Of a stretch of DNA of 64,000 nucleotides, positions 9,482-18,730 are shown one piece after another. Numbering within the stretch: position 1 is the stretch's first letter; every line of letters starts with the position of its first letter. Where the stretch lies: NCBI GenBank assembly GCA_016125385.1, contig WGLV01000032.1, positions 62,001-126,000 on the forward strand. Reading direction: 5' to 3'. The position numbers and the translations under genes are program-made. Under the pieces are notes generated by a model. The model searched no databases. It was not told the DNA's origin and worked only from the letters and a program-made list of their open reading frames with translations. The stretch comes from a bacterium (GTDB lineage: Bacteria; Hinthialibacterota; Hinthialibacteria; Hinthialibacterales; Hinthialibacteraceae).

Positions 9482-10183
9482 ATGGAACAACCGCTGCAAT
9501 ACGCGCTTTTGCTGATGATGCACCTCGCCGCCGCCGCGTCGGCGCTGCATGCCCCGCCTGAACCCGTTGACGGCCAGCCATCCATCAAACTTCTCAAAAT
9601 TGGCGATTATCCCTGCGCCGTGTTTTTCCCGGCGGGTTTCAACGACGACCACCGCTGGCCGCTGGTGATGTACCTGCACGGCGCGGGCGAGCGCGGCGCC
9701 GATATCGAAGAATTTAAGAATCACGTTCCCATTGAAGCCATGCAGAACCGCTTCGTCGTCATCGCGCCGGTGTGTCCCGCCGGATCGAGCTGGTCGGGGC
9801 CGAAGCTCAAACATACGCTTCAGCTGCTCATGCTGCGCGTTCCGATTGATTCATCGCGGATATACGTCACCGGAATCAGCATGGGCGGTTTTGGAACCTG
9901 GCGCGTCGCCTGTGCCTGCCCTGAATTGATCGCGGCCATCGCGCCTCTGTGCGGCGGCGGCGATCCCGTACTGGCCGACCGCCTGACCGGCGTCCCCACC
10001 TGGGCGTTTCATGGTGAGGATGACGACATCGTCCCGATGATCGCGTCGAGCCGCATGGTGCGCGCCCAGCGTGATGCGGGCGGCGAGGTCAAATACACCG
10101 TTTTACCCGATACCGGTCACAACCTGTGGAGCCTGTATCAGAAACCCGATATCTTCGACTGGTTTCTTGAACACCGGAAATAA
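9482..10183 (+). CDS. Alpha/beta hydrolase (prolyl-oligopeptidase/esterase-like)
   Basis: 233 aa; PLVMYLHGAGERG oxyanion region, YVTGISMGGFGTWRVA nucleophile elbow (GISMGG), DTGHNLWS catalytic His region. Confidence 0.9.
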   Translation: MEQPLQYALLLMMHLAAAASALHAPPEPVDGQPSIKLLKIGDYPCAVFFPAGFNDDHRWPLVMYLHGAGERGADIEEFKNHVPIEAMQNRFVVIAPVCPAGSSWSGPKLKHTLQLLMLRVPIDSSRIYVTGISMGGFGTWRVACACPELIAAIAPLCGGGDPVLADRLTGVPTWAFHGEDDDIVPMIASSRMVRAQRDAGGEVKYTVLPDTGHNLWSLYQKPDIFDWFLEHRK

Positions 10184-10197
10184 AGAATGGATGAGGA

Positions 10198-10422
10198 TTA
10201 TTTCGAGGCGTATTGCAGTAAAAAATCATCTTGAAATTGAGAAGGTGAACACGAGGATACCTCAAAAACTTCAATACCAAATATTTTCCCCTCCGCGTCG
10301 TAATCGAGTGCGATGGGAGACCCGTTGATCCGCTCCGTGCGCTGAACAACGCCGCGAGAGCCATCATCCACGCCAAGCGTGATATAAAGCGCATCCGCTG
10401 CCTTGTCGTATTGAATTTTCAT
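10198..10422 (-). CDS. DUF2283-like small protein
   Basis: MKIQYDKAADALYITLGVDDGSRGVVQRTERINGSPIALDYDAEGKIFGIEVFEVS matches DUF2283 pattern. Confidence 0.8.
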   Translation of the reverse strand: MKIQYDKAADALYITLGVDDGSRGVVQRTERINGSPIALDYDAEGKIFGIEVFEVSSCSPSQFQDDFLLQYASK

Positions 10423-10432
10423 AGCCAAGTCC

Positions 10433-10645
10433 TTAAAAGACGGTAATGATTCGAATCCCATCGGAAATTTTTGTATAAACCACAGTAATAAATCTTCTTC
10501 CTATTTTAGCATGAATTTCATATCGGTTATTGGATTTTCCCGACTGTACGGAGGGATTCAACATAAACGCTTCTTCCACATCTTCTTCAACAATATCCCG
10601 TTGTCTCATCCGTTCTATCGAATGCTCTGTATAATAGATTTTCAT
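10433..10645 (-). CDS. DUF4258-like small protein (putative RelE-superfamily-like toxin)
   Basis: MKIYYTEHSIERMRQRDIVEEDVEEAF...KIGRRFITVVYTKISDGIRIITVF; H..ERM.QR.I pattern. Confidence 0.75.
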   Translation of the reverse strand: MKIYYTEHSIERMRQRDIVEEDVEEAFMLNPSVQSGKSNNRYEIHAKIGRRFITVVYTKISDGIRIITVF

Positions 10646-10696
10646 AAAAACCTCCAGAATTTCATTTTGAATTTATCCTCCTTTCTCTTCAAAAGA

Positions 10697-10726
10697 AACA
10701 GGCCGGTGAACAGTCACCGGCCTGTT
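10697..10726 (-). terminator. Intrinsic terminator downstream of the radical SAM gene
   Basis: aacaggccggtga-acag-tcaccggcctgtt hairpin; minus-strand reading is followed by tcttttgaag U-rich tail. Confidence 0.75.
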
Positions 10727-10760
10727 GGCTTCGTCTTTCTGAAACGGCTTGCGCGGCGGG

Positions 10761-12359
10761 TTACGCCACCAGGCTTCTGATTTTACGGAACGCCTTGTAC
10801 ATCGAGTTGCCTTCCAGCTGATGGATGCGCCAGCGCAGCTGGTTGATGTACTCATCCTTGCGGACCACCGGGTTGCCGTCCTGGTAGGTCGCTGAATAGA
10901 GCGCGTCGACGAACTTCTCCAGCGGCGCCGGATTCTTGCGCAGGTGCTCGTCCGCCACCAGCGTCATCATGTCGTCGCGGTTCATCTGGTCGAAGTGCGC
11001 CAGCGTGTGAATCATCTCCCAATAAACGAAATACGGATTCGGCTTCGCTTGCAGCGCGTGAACGCCCTTGGGCCGCTCCAGCTGCTCGATAATATTTTCC
11101 TTGTGCGCGATGTGGAAAATCTTGTAGTTATCGTAAAACGCCATCGGGTTGATCTTGATGATGCCGACTGGTTTGGGCAGGTCGAGAATCAGGTCCAGCG
11201 TTTCGAGGTTGTCTTCTTCGAGCTCAAGCGGGTTATACCCGATAAAGTCAACCAGCACCTTCGCGCCGGTGGCCTGAATGTTCTGTATGGTCTGGATGGT
11301 CTGTTCTTTGGGATGCCGCCGGTCGTAATACTTGCGCTGAGTGCGCTGGCTGCCCGACTGAATCCCCATGATGATGTAGCTGAGGCCCGCTTCGCCCAGT
11401 GGTTCCAGCAGTTCGGGGTCGCCCACGTTGGGGTGGGTGTATCCGAAGAAGGGCAGGGCGACTTCGGTCGCGTAGCGCGGTGAAAACTCGCGCACCCACC
11501 GCTTGTTGAGCGGTAATACGTCGTCGTAAAACTCGATGCGTTCGATGTTCCACGGCCAGGTGCGGATGCGGTATCGCAGTTCCTTGATAACGTTATCCAC
11601 CGAGCGCCGCCTCAGAAAACGGTCGCCCTTGTACAACACGTCGTCATGTCCGCTGCAGCAATAGGTGCAGGTAAACGGGCACCCGCGCGCCGTCATGATG
11701 ATGAAGTTGGTGTACATGTGGCTCTTCGGTGGAAACAGCGACGGAAACACCTCGCCGTCGTGAATCACCGTTTTATTCTCGATCTCAAAATCGGGGAACG
11801 GATAGTTATCGAGGTTCTGTTCCAGCTTCTGCATCGGATTGCGGATAATCTCGCCGTCCTGTTTGCGGACCCAGATGCTGGGGATGTGATCGGTGTCGCC
11901 GCCCTTGTCCATGGCGTCGACCAGGTTGCGGATGGGGTATTCGCCTTCACCCAGACACACCATGTCGGGATAGCGGATGTTCTCGTTGGCGTTGACCGTC
12001 GAATCGACCCCGCCCCAGATCACCTTGACGCCGGGCATTTCCTTCTTGATCCGCTCGGTCACGAACTGCGCCAGACCGAAGCTGATCGAGGTGAACGAGA
12101 CGCCGACCAGACTCGGGGCCTGCTTTTTCAACAGGTCGAGCATGAGGTCCATCTCTCGCCCGGTGATATAGGTGCACATGCTGTAATACCCGCCTTCTTC
12201 CTGCTTGTCGGGCGGGGGAACTTCCATTGGGGAGATGTACTCAACCCCGTGGTGAATGATGATGTTCACCTCGTGGCCTTGTTCTTTTAACATGGACGAC
12301 ATGTAGCGGACGCCCAGGCAGTATTCGTCGTACAGTGCGATAAAGGTTACTCGTTGCAT
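10761..12359 (-). CDS. B12-binding domain radical SAM protein
   Basis: 532 aa; N-terminal cobalamin-binding-like region, MTARGCPFTCTYC CxxxCxxC cluster motif, IMGIQSGSQRTQRKYYDR. Confidence 0.93.
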   Translation of the reverse strand: MQRVTFIALYDEYCLGVRYMSSMLKEQGHEVNIIIHHGVEYISPMEVPPPDKQEEGGYYSMCTYITGREMDLMLDLLKKQAPSLVGVSFTSISFGLAQFVTERIKKEMPGVKVIWGGVDSTVNANENIRYPDMVCLGEGEYPIRNLVDAMDKGGDTDHIPSIWVRKQDGEIIRNPMQKLEQNLDNYPFPDFEIENKTVIHDGEVFPSLFPPKSHMYTNFIIMTARGCPFTCTYCCSGHDDVLYKGDRFLRRRSVDNVIKELRYRIRTWPWNIERIEFYDDVLPLNKRWVREFSPRYATEVALPFFGYTHPNVGDPELLEPLGEAGLSYIIMGIQSGSQRTQRKYYDRRHPKEQTIQTIQNIQATGAKVLVDFIGYNPLELEEDNLETLDLILDLPKPVGIIKINPMAFYDNYKIFHIAHKENIIEQLERPKGVHALQAKPNPYFVYWEMIHTLAHFDQMNRDDMMTLVADEHLRKNPAPLEKFVDALYSATYQDGNPVVRKDEYINQLRWRIHQLEGNSMYKAFRKIRSLVA

Positions 12360-12389
12360 TCGGATCCCTCGGGTATCGTGAGGCTGCGC

Positions 12390-13169
12390 TTACCGCTCTT
12401 CCAGGCCGGGTGGTGGAATCAGAAATCGATGTTTTGAGGGAGGCGGCGGTAAATTCGCTTCCAAAGTAGACTGATTCAGGTAATTTTTCAAGTAAAATCC
12501 CGGATTACGCGTCTCGGGGTATAACTGGCTCAGTAATACCACGTTCTGAATGGGCATATTATACCGGAACAACTCATACGCCACCAACTGAAACAGCGAT
12601 TTTTCCTGTTTTTCGTTGACCAGTTGGTTATCGTAGTCACCCAGCATCATGATGACCAGATAGCCCTTCAGTTTCAGTTCCGGGTTGCGGACGCGCGCCA
12701 ATCTCGCTCGAGGCAGGTCCTCCGGTTTTTCCAGATCGGTGGGCCGCATGGTAAAGGCGCTGCCCTGGTGGATGCTCGCCGGCGTGATCGATTGCCGCCC
12801 CGCGTAAATAACGCCGTCCTTGTCGATGAAATAATGGACGGGCAGATCGCCCCGGCCATTGGGGTTATAGCGTTCCAGCGTTTCCGCCAGATAGGTGAGC
12901 GCGGTCTGGTCCGTATAATCGGCGCCGCTGTCCATGATGAGAATGCCTCTTACCTCCTGCGATTCGAACGGTCCGCTGGGCATCGATCCCAGAATGGAAC
13001 GCGGCATCATGCGCGGCGGTTTGGGGCTGCCGTGAAACATCTCCACCAGGCCGAAGTTCTTGTCTTTGCTCCAGTCGCCGCATCCGGCGGCCATACACAG
13101 CGCGGCGGTCATCAGCGCCAGACAGGCTGCGGCGAGTTGATTCCGGTTGCTCGGGCTTTGTTTCATCAA
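12390..13169 (-). CDS. Lipoprotein with amidase_2/PGRP-like fold, likely catalytically degenerate
   Basis: 259 aa; lipobox-like MTAALCMAAGC; PVHYFIDKDGVIYAGR and GYLVIMMLGDYDN...YPETRNPGFYLKNYL align by eye with amidase_2 core motifs, but the zinc-ligand positions are not His/Cys. Confidence 0.6.
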   Translation of the reverse strand: MMKQSPSNRNQLAAACLALMTAALCMAAGCGDWSKDKNFGLVEMFHGSPKPPRMMPRSILGSMPSGPFESQEVRGILIMDSGADYTDQTALTYLAETLERYNPNGRGDLPVHYFIDKDGVIYAGRQSITPASIHQGSAFTMRPTDLEKPEDLPRARLARVRNPELKLKGYLVIMMLGDYDNQLVNEKQEKSLFQLVAYELFRYNMPIQNVVLLSQLYPETRNPGFYLKNYLNQSTLEANLPPPPSKHRFLIPPPGLEER

Positions 13170-13318
13170 TTTCGTTGTCCTGTCGTCGGAGAAAGGCCAA
13201 TCGCTCCGCCGCTCTTCCCTTGGGGAAAAACGTTTTTTAGTATGGAGTCGAACAGACGTTCGACGCTATCAGTCTACCGATTCGAGCCGTTGCTGCAACG
13301 CTTGCAGTGGAATTGTTT

Positions 13319-13714
13319 ATGGAAACCATTGGCATCTATCTCGGCAATATCCGCAAAGGCGATCAGACTATTCAACTCGCTGGATATCATGGGCCATCCG
13401 TCGCCATAGAGTATCAGAATCAGGTCTTCTTGTCCGGGCGCGACTGTCAGGTGCTGGGCCGCTCGATGAACGCGGTCTGTCTCAGCGCCGATTGCGGATG
13501 CGGACCTAATGGCATCCAACTGTCGCCTGAACTGACCGGCGCCGCTCCCGAGCGGGTGGAGTGGAACGGACAATCGTTATCACTCACGCCCTATCAGGGC
13601 GCCATCTTGGTTTTTTATCTTGGCGAAACCACGCCCCCCATTGAATCGTTGGAATCGGATAGAGTCCTGGTCGGCGGTCAGGATTGCAAAATTCTCGGAA
13701 CCATCACTCGCTGA
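13319..13714 (+). CDS. Hypothetical protein
   Basis: METIGIYLGNIRKGDQTIQLAGYHGPSVAIEYQ...; intact ORF in an intergenic slot, no family recognised; alternative start at 13307. Confidence 0.55.
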   Translation: METIGIYLGNIRKGDQTIQLAGYHGPSVAIEYQNQVFLSGRDCQVLGRSMNAVCLSADCGCGPNGIQLSPELTGAAPERVEWNGQSLSLTPYQGAILVFYLGETTPPIESLESDRVLVGGQDCKILGTITR

Positions 13715-13735
13715 TTACAAGGGAGAGCCTCCGTT

Positions 13736-14401
13736 ATGAAAGGTAGAGAAATATCGCTCATTATATTTACGTTCCTAGTCGCCTTGGCGGGGTTGGGATC
13801 GCTGGCGGCTGAAGAAACGGCCTCCGGTCTGATTCACTTCAATGACGAAAAAACGGGCCAACCGCCACAGGGTTGGCAAATCACCGAAACCAACAGTAAA
13901 AACACTCCCGCGCGGTGGGAGATCATCAACGCCGATTCAAAAAAAGGCGCTTCGTTCGCCGTCGTCAAATCGGATAACGCGGGGCGTACCTTCAACGTGG
14001 CGTTGAAGAATGAACCCCGTCTGCTCGATGCGTTCATCAAGGTCGAAGTCAGAGCGCTGTCCGGCACGGAAGACCAGGGCGGCGGTCCGGTCTGGCGAGC
14101 GATCGACGGAAACAACTATTACACCGCTCGCTGGAATCCACTGGAAGACAACTTCAGGGTTTACTTCGTCAAAGACGGCGATCGCAAACAACTCGCCAGC
14201 GCCGATGTGAAACTCGATCCGAAAAAATGGCATTCCATCGCGATTCAGATGCGCGGCTCTCACATCGAAGCCTATCTGGATGGAAAACTGGAACTTGAAG
14301 TGGATGATGAAACCTTCGCCGCGCCGGGCCGCGTCGGGCTCTGGACCAAAGCCGACGCCTGTACCGCTTTCGACGACCTGAAGATCGAATCGCTGGATTA
14401 G
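13736..14401 (+). CDS. Secreted DUF1080/concanavalin-like (LamG-type) domain protein
   Basis: 221 aa; signal peptide; GGGPVWRAIDGNNYYTARWNPLEDNFRVYFVKDGDRKQLASADVKLDPKKWHSIAIQMRGSHIEAYLDGK. Confidence 0.8.
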   Translation: MKGREISLIIFTFLVALAGLGSLAAEETASGLIHFNDEKTGQPPQGWQITETNSKNTPARWEIINADSKKGASFAVVKSDNAGRTFNVALKNEPRLLDAFIKVEVRALSGTEDQGGGPVWRAIDGNNYYTARWNPLEDNFRVYFVKDGDRKQLASADVKLDPKKWHSIAIQMRGSHIEAYLDGKLELEVDDETFAAPGRVGLWTKADACTAFDDLKIESLD

Positions 14402-14489
14402 TTGACCGGATTGAGGCGGGCTGGGCTCGCACTAACCCAAAACTTACCCGCGGCAGCTCTCTATCGTGTCAGTGCGAAGGCTGCCGCCG

Positions 14490-15290
14490 CTATCGCCTGA
14501 GACGATGCGCCGCGAAGGCCGCGAAAAAACAGACCGCTTGCGCGAGCACGATGACCGCGCCGCTGGGCAGGTCGAGATCGTAGGAAAGCAGCAGCCCCAG
14601 CGTGGCGCTGACCACGCCGATCAGGGTTGAATAAACCGTCATCTGGGCGAAGGTTCGCGCCAGCAGACGAGCCGTTGCGGCGGGAATCACCAGAAACGCC
14701 GCGATCAACACGATTCCGACCATCTTGACGCATACCACGACGGTCATCGCGATCAGAATCGATAACAGGTAATCGTCCCGTTCGACCGGAAGCCGGTCGG
14801 TTTGCGCCAGTTCTCCATCAAACGCCACGTACGCCCAGCGCTTCCACATCGGCCACATCAGCAGGGTGAGCAGCGCGATGCCGCCCGTGATCCATAAATC
14901 CATGGCGCTGACCGCGAGAATCGAGCCGAACAGGTAGGTATGCGCGTCGGCGCTATACTCGCGCCGCAACGAGAGAAACACCACGCCCAGCGCCATCGAT
15001 ACCGCGAAAAATACGCCGATCGCGGTGTCTCCGGATAGTTCGGTTCGGTCGCGAACCCAGTTGATCGCCACCGCCACCGCGGCGGTGAAGGGAAGCGCAA
15101 CCCACAATGGACTCGCATCGAGCAACAGCCCCAGCGCCACTCCGCCGAACGCGGCGTGCGCCAGCCCGTTGCCCAGAAAACTGAGCCGGCGCTGCACGAC
15201 GAAAACGCCGAAATAACTCGCCAGAAAACCCACCAGAACGCCCGCCGCGAGGGCGCGCTGCATAAAGGGAAGGCTGAGGGCTTCGATCAT
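14490..15290 (-). CDS. znuB: Metal (probably zinc) ABC transporter permease
   Basis: 266 aa ABC-3 family; SFLGNGLAHAAFGGVALG, KMVGIVLIAAFLVIPAATARLLA. Confidence 0.9.
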   Translation of the reverse strand: MIEALSLPFMQRALAAGVLVGFLASYFGVFVVQRRLSFLGNGLAHAAFGGVALGLLLDASPLWVALPFTAAVAVAINWVRDRTELSGDTAIGVFFAVSMALGVVFLSLRREYSADAHTYLFGSILAVSAMDLWITGGIALLTLLMWPMWKRWAYVAFDGELAQTDRLPVERDDYLLSILIAMTVVVCVKMVGIVLIAAFLVIPAATARLLARTFAQMTVYSTLIGVVSATLGLLLSYDLDLPSGAVIVLAQAVCFFAAFAAHRLRR

Positions 15291-16033
15291 GCGTTCGCCT
15301 CACGATGGGGGTGTTCGTGCCCGATGTGCCCAAAGGCCTCTCGCAGCATCTCTTCCGCGAAGGCGGGCGAGCTCTCGCCGCAGCCGATCAGCCGGCGGTT
15401 GATTGCGAGAATGTGCGTCGCGTGGTGAACGGCGGTGTGCCAGTCGTGGGTAATCATCATGATGGTGGCTTTTTCGGTTTCCTGATACCGCTCCAGCACA
15501 CGGAACATATCGCGTTCGCCTGCCGGGTCGATGCCGGTGGCGGGTTCGTCCAGCAATACCAATGGCGGCCGCCGGATCAGCGCGCGCGCCAGATAGACGC
15601 GTTGCAGTTCTCCACCGGAGAGGCGGGCGAGCGGACGGCTGGCGAGGTGATCGGCGCCGACCTGTTCAAGCGCTTCCATCGCCTGGCGGCGCAACGCGCC
15701 CTGAATGTGCCACGGCCAGGCGCTTAACACGCCCGACGCCGCCAGTTCGATCGCCAGCGCGGGGAACGAGCGGTCCAGCGTCTTGATCTGGGGAACGTAT
15801 CCCATCCGGCTCGCGTCGAATTCGGCCAGTGGACGATCATATAGTCTCATCAGACCGCTCTGCGGCCTGATCAACCCCAGGCAGGTTTTCAGCAAGGTCG
15901 ATTTGCCCGCGCCGTTGGGGCCTAATACCGCCACGAACGCCCCGTCTGGAATTGCGAACGAAACTTCGGTCAGCGCCCAGTAATCGCCGAAACGGACGTG
16001 GATGTTATCGGCTTCGATAGCGAATGCGGTCAT
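15287..16033 (-). CDS. znuC: Metal (probably zinc) ABC transporter ATP-binding protein
   Basis: 248 aa; Walker A GPNGAGKST, LSGGELQRVYLARALIRRPPLVLLDEPATGID. Confidence 0.92.
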   Translation of the reverse strand: MTAFAIEADNIHVRFGDYWALTEVSFAIPDGAFVAVLGPNGAGKSTLLKTCLGLIRPQSGLMRLYDRPLAEFDASRMGYVPQIKTLDRSFPALAIELAASGVLSAWPWHIQGALRRQAMEALEQVGADHLASRPLARLSGGELQRVYLARALIRRPPLVLLDEPATGIDPAGERDMFRVLERYQETEKATIMMITHDWHTAVHHATHILAINRRLIGCGESSPAFAEEMLREAFGHIGHEHPHREANA

Positions 16034-16935
16034 TGAAGCGCCTCGGTGAGTTGCGCCGCGTTATATCGCATCAGCGCAAGGTAACTCATCCGCCCTTCCA
16101 CGCCGCCCAGCGGATCGATGACGGCGATCTTCAGGCCCGCGCTTTCAGCCAGAATCCGCGCCGCCCGGTCGGGTCGTTGCGGCTCCAGCAGCACCGCTCG
16201 GATCGATTCCCTGCGAGCCGCGTCGATGAATTCCTTCATGCGTTTCGCCGTCGGCTCCTTGCCGGGGATGGCTTCCAGAGCGCCGGACGATTCCAGCCCG
16301 TACCGTTTGAGAAAATATTGCAGAAAGTTATGCGACAGCAACACGCGCGCGCTACGGAATGGCTGCAATTCGCCGCTCAGTTCTTCATTCAGATCGTCGA
16401 GTTGATGGCTGAAGCGTTCCGCGTTGGCGGTATACGCCGCGCTTCCATCTGGATCGAGTTCGATTAACCGGTCACACAACGCTGGAAGCAACGCTTTTAC
16501 GGTCAGCGGATCGAGCCAGAAATGAGGATCGATCGGGCCGTGGCGATGCTCATCGCCCGCGCCGTTTTCGTGATCGTGATGATCGTCGTCATCCAGCGCC
16601 GCGAGTTGAAAATCCTTGGGAACCAGCGGGAGCAGTTCGATTTTGGGGTCGACATCCAGTTTCGCCGCCCAGCCGTCGAGAGTATCCGAGATGTAAAACA
16701 GCGCTTTAGAGCCATTGGCCGCTTTAAGGTCGGAAGGGCGCAGATCGTAGGTATGCGGCGAGGCGCCGGGTTTGACCAGCGTAACGGTCTCAGCCCGCTC
16801 GCCTGCCAGTTCCGCCAGAATGAATTGAACCGGTTGAATCGTGGCGGTCAGGCGGATCGGGGCGGCCAGGGCGGGAGTCGCCGCCACAGCGTATAGAATG
16901 AGTACTGCGCATAAGCGGTACATGAAAGTCTCCAA
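16030..16935 (-). CDS. znuA: Metal ABC transporter substrate-binding protein, ZnuA-like
   Basis: 301 aa; signal peptide; KPGASPHTYDLRPSD, His/Asp-rich loop DDDDHHDHENGAGDEHRHGPIDPHFWLDP. Confidence 0.92.
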   Translation of the reverse strand: METFMYRLCAVLILYAVAATPALAAPIRLTATIQPVQFILAELAGERAETVTLVKPGASPHTYDLRPSDLKAANGSKALFYISDTLDGWAAKLDVDPKIELLPLVPKDFQLAALDDDDHHDHENGAGDEHRHGPIDPHFWLDPLTVKALLPALCDRLIELDPDGSAAYTANAERFSHQLDDLNEELSGELQPFRSARVLLSHNFLQYFLKRYGLESSGALEAIPGKEPTAKRMKEFIDAARRESIRAVLLEPQRPDRAARILAESAGLKIAVIDPLGGVEGRMSYLALMRYNAAQLTEALQ

Positions 16936-17097
16936 TCAGCGATCGTATTATTCTTGTCGAGAAATCCGCCTTCACAAGTGCGGCGCCGGGCGGCGAGCGG
17001 AAAAAGCGCCGCGCTTCTCATCTTGAAGTCAAACCGGGCTTCCTGCACAATAGAAGTCCGATCACCCACACATTCCCCACGAAAGCAGGAGGCCTCC

Positions 17098-18180
17098 ATG
17101 AAACGTTTTTGCGGTATGTTGGCTTGTGCGCTGATGGCGGCCGCGTTATGCGGCGGCGTGTTCGCGCAGGACGAAGGCAAGGTTGAGTTTAAAGACGCTG
17201 AAAAATATCTGGGTAACTGGGGCCTGGACCTGCCCGGCGGCGCCGGATGGCTCCAGATCCGTAAGGATACCGATATGAACGGCAACCCGTACCTGGATGG
17301 CGACATCCTGTGGTACGGAGGCAGCGTGGTGCCGATCTCCAACATGTACCTCTGGTCGAAAGAGGGCGTTGGCGAAGTGTTGGTCGTCACGCGCGTGAGC
17401 GATGTTCCCCGCAAGAAAGAGGGCGACCGGGTCGTTCGCAGCCACGTGCTGACCGAGGCGATTCAGTTCGCTTTCCCGAAAGACAGCAAGGACAATGATA
17501 TGATGCTGGGCTATCGCGGCGTTCCCGCGCGCAACGGCCTGGGCATTGAAACCATGTTGCCGTTCAAGGCGTTCCGCATCCCGCCGCCCCCGCCCGCGCC
17601 CGATCTCTCCAAGGTTGAATATGATGAACCCATCAGCCTGTTCAACGGCGAAAACCTCGACGGGTGGAAACTCACCGATCCCAACGCGGTCAGCGGCTGG
17701 AGTATTCGCAACGGCATTCTCACCAACGATCCCAAGCAGGAACCGGGAAAGCCTCACATCAATTACGGCAACCTGCGCACGGAACGCGAGTTTAAGGATT
17801 TCAACCTGACGCTTGAAGTCCGCGTTCCGCCGGACGGCAACAGCGGCGTCTATCTGCGCGGCATCTATGAAGTCCAGGTCGCCGATACCTATGGCAAGCC
17901 GCTCGATTCGCACAACATGGGCGCCATTTACAGCCGAATCACTCCCAAGGTGAACGCTGAAAAGCCCGCCGGCGAGTGGCAGACGCTCGATATCACCCTC
18001 GTCGACCGTCACGCGACCGTGATACTCAACGGAACCACCATCATCGATAACGCCGGGTTGGAAGGCTGCACCGGCGGCGCGTTGTGGTGCGACGTCAATC
18101 GCCCCGGCCCCATCTATCTGCAGGGCGATCACATGGGCGTCGAGTATCGCAACATCGTCCTTCGTCCGGTCAAAAAATAG
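17098..18180 (+). CDS. Secreted DUF1080 domain (3-keto-disaccharide hydrolase-like) protein
   Basis: ATG 17098 MKRFCGMLACALMAAALCGGVFAQ signal peptide; ISLFNGENLDGWKLTDPN...SGVYLRGIYEVQVADTYG...EWQTLDITLVDRHATVILNGTTI. Confidence 0.9.
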   Translation: MKRFCGMLACALMAAALCGGVFAQDEGKVEFKDAEKYLGNWGLDLPGGAGWLQIRKDTDMNGNPYLDGDILWYGGSVVPISNMYLWSKEGVGEVLVVTRVSDVPRKKEGDRVVRSHVLTEAIQFAFPKDSKDNDMMLGYRGVPARNGLGIETMLPFKAFRIPPPPPAPDLSKVEYDEPISLFNGENLDGWKLTDPNAVSGWSIRNGILTNDPKQEPGKPHINYGNLRTEREFKDFNLTLEVRVPPDGNSGVYLRGIYEVQVADTYGKPLDSHNMGAIYSRITPKVNAEKPAGEWQTLDITLVDRHATVILNGTTIIDNAGLEGCTGGALWCDVNRPGPIYLQGDHMGVEYRNIVLRPVKK

Positions 18181-18211
18181 CATCTCCGGAAAACTGGAAT
18201 TCGACGAAACG

Positions 18212-18240
18212 AAACGGGGCGCTTCAGCGCCCCGTTTTTC
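18212..18240 (+). terminator. Intrinsic terminator
   Basis: aaacggggcgc-ttca-gcgccccgttttt about 30 bp after the DUF1080 stop. Confidence 0.9.
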
Positions 18241-18241
18241 G

Positions 18242-18463
18242 TTACGGATGGGATACGAATTCTTGAATACTCAATTCCGTTTGCCGGATCATGACTCGAA
18301 GAGTCCCACGGTCCAGAGTGGGATGATCTGGAACCACGAGTTGTGAAAAGGGCGAATCTCTCCGGAGGATGAGGTGGCTGCTTTGTTGGCGCTTAACAGA
18401 ATAGCCGAATTTGCTTGGAACTTTTCAGCATTCTTTCCCTGAAATGGATGGCAACTTACTCAT
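18242..18463 (-). pseudogene. hicA: hicA-like toxin gene interrupted by in-frame TGA at codon 13
   Basis: Minus-strand reading: MSKLPSISGKEC*KVPSKFGYSVKRQQSSHLILRRDSPFSQLVVPDHPTLDRGTLRVMIRQTELSIQEFVSHP*; HicA-like; stop at 18425-18427; not in the supplied ORF track. Confidence 0.8.
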
Positions 18464-18666
18464 AATGCAATTAATACGGAATCGAATCGATCTTCAGGGA
18501 TTTCGATTTGATCTTCTTTCAGCGCGGCGATATAACCCTCGATGGCTTCACGAATATTCCGTATCGCTTCATCCCTGGTCGCGCCCTGGCTGATGCAACC
18601 GGCAAGGCTGGGACACTCAGCGATCCAATAGCCGTCTTCACCCGGATGAAGAAAAGCCTGTCTCAT
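18460..18666 (-). CDS. hicB: HicB-like antitoxin
   Basis: MRQAFLHPGEDGYWIAECPSLAGCISQGATRDEAIRNIREAIEGYIAAL; ATGA overlap with hicA remnant. Confidence 0.9.
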   Translation of the reverse strand: MRQAFLHPGEDGYWIAECPSLAGCISQGATRDEAIRNIREAIEGYIAALKEDQIEIPEDRFDSVLIAL

Positions 18667-18730
18667 GGAAGCGCTCCCGTCGAAAGAAAAAATTTCGGCT
18701 TAGTATCGCTTGAACAGGATAGCGAAAAAA

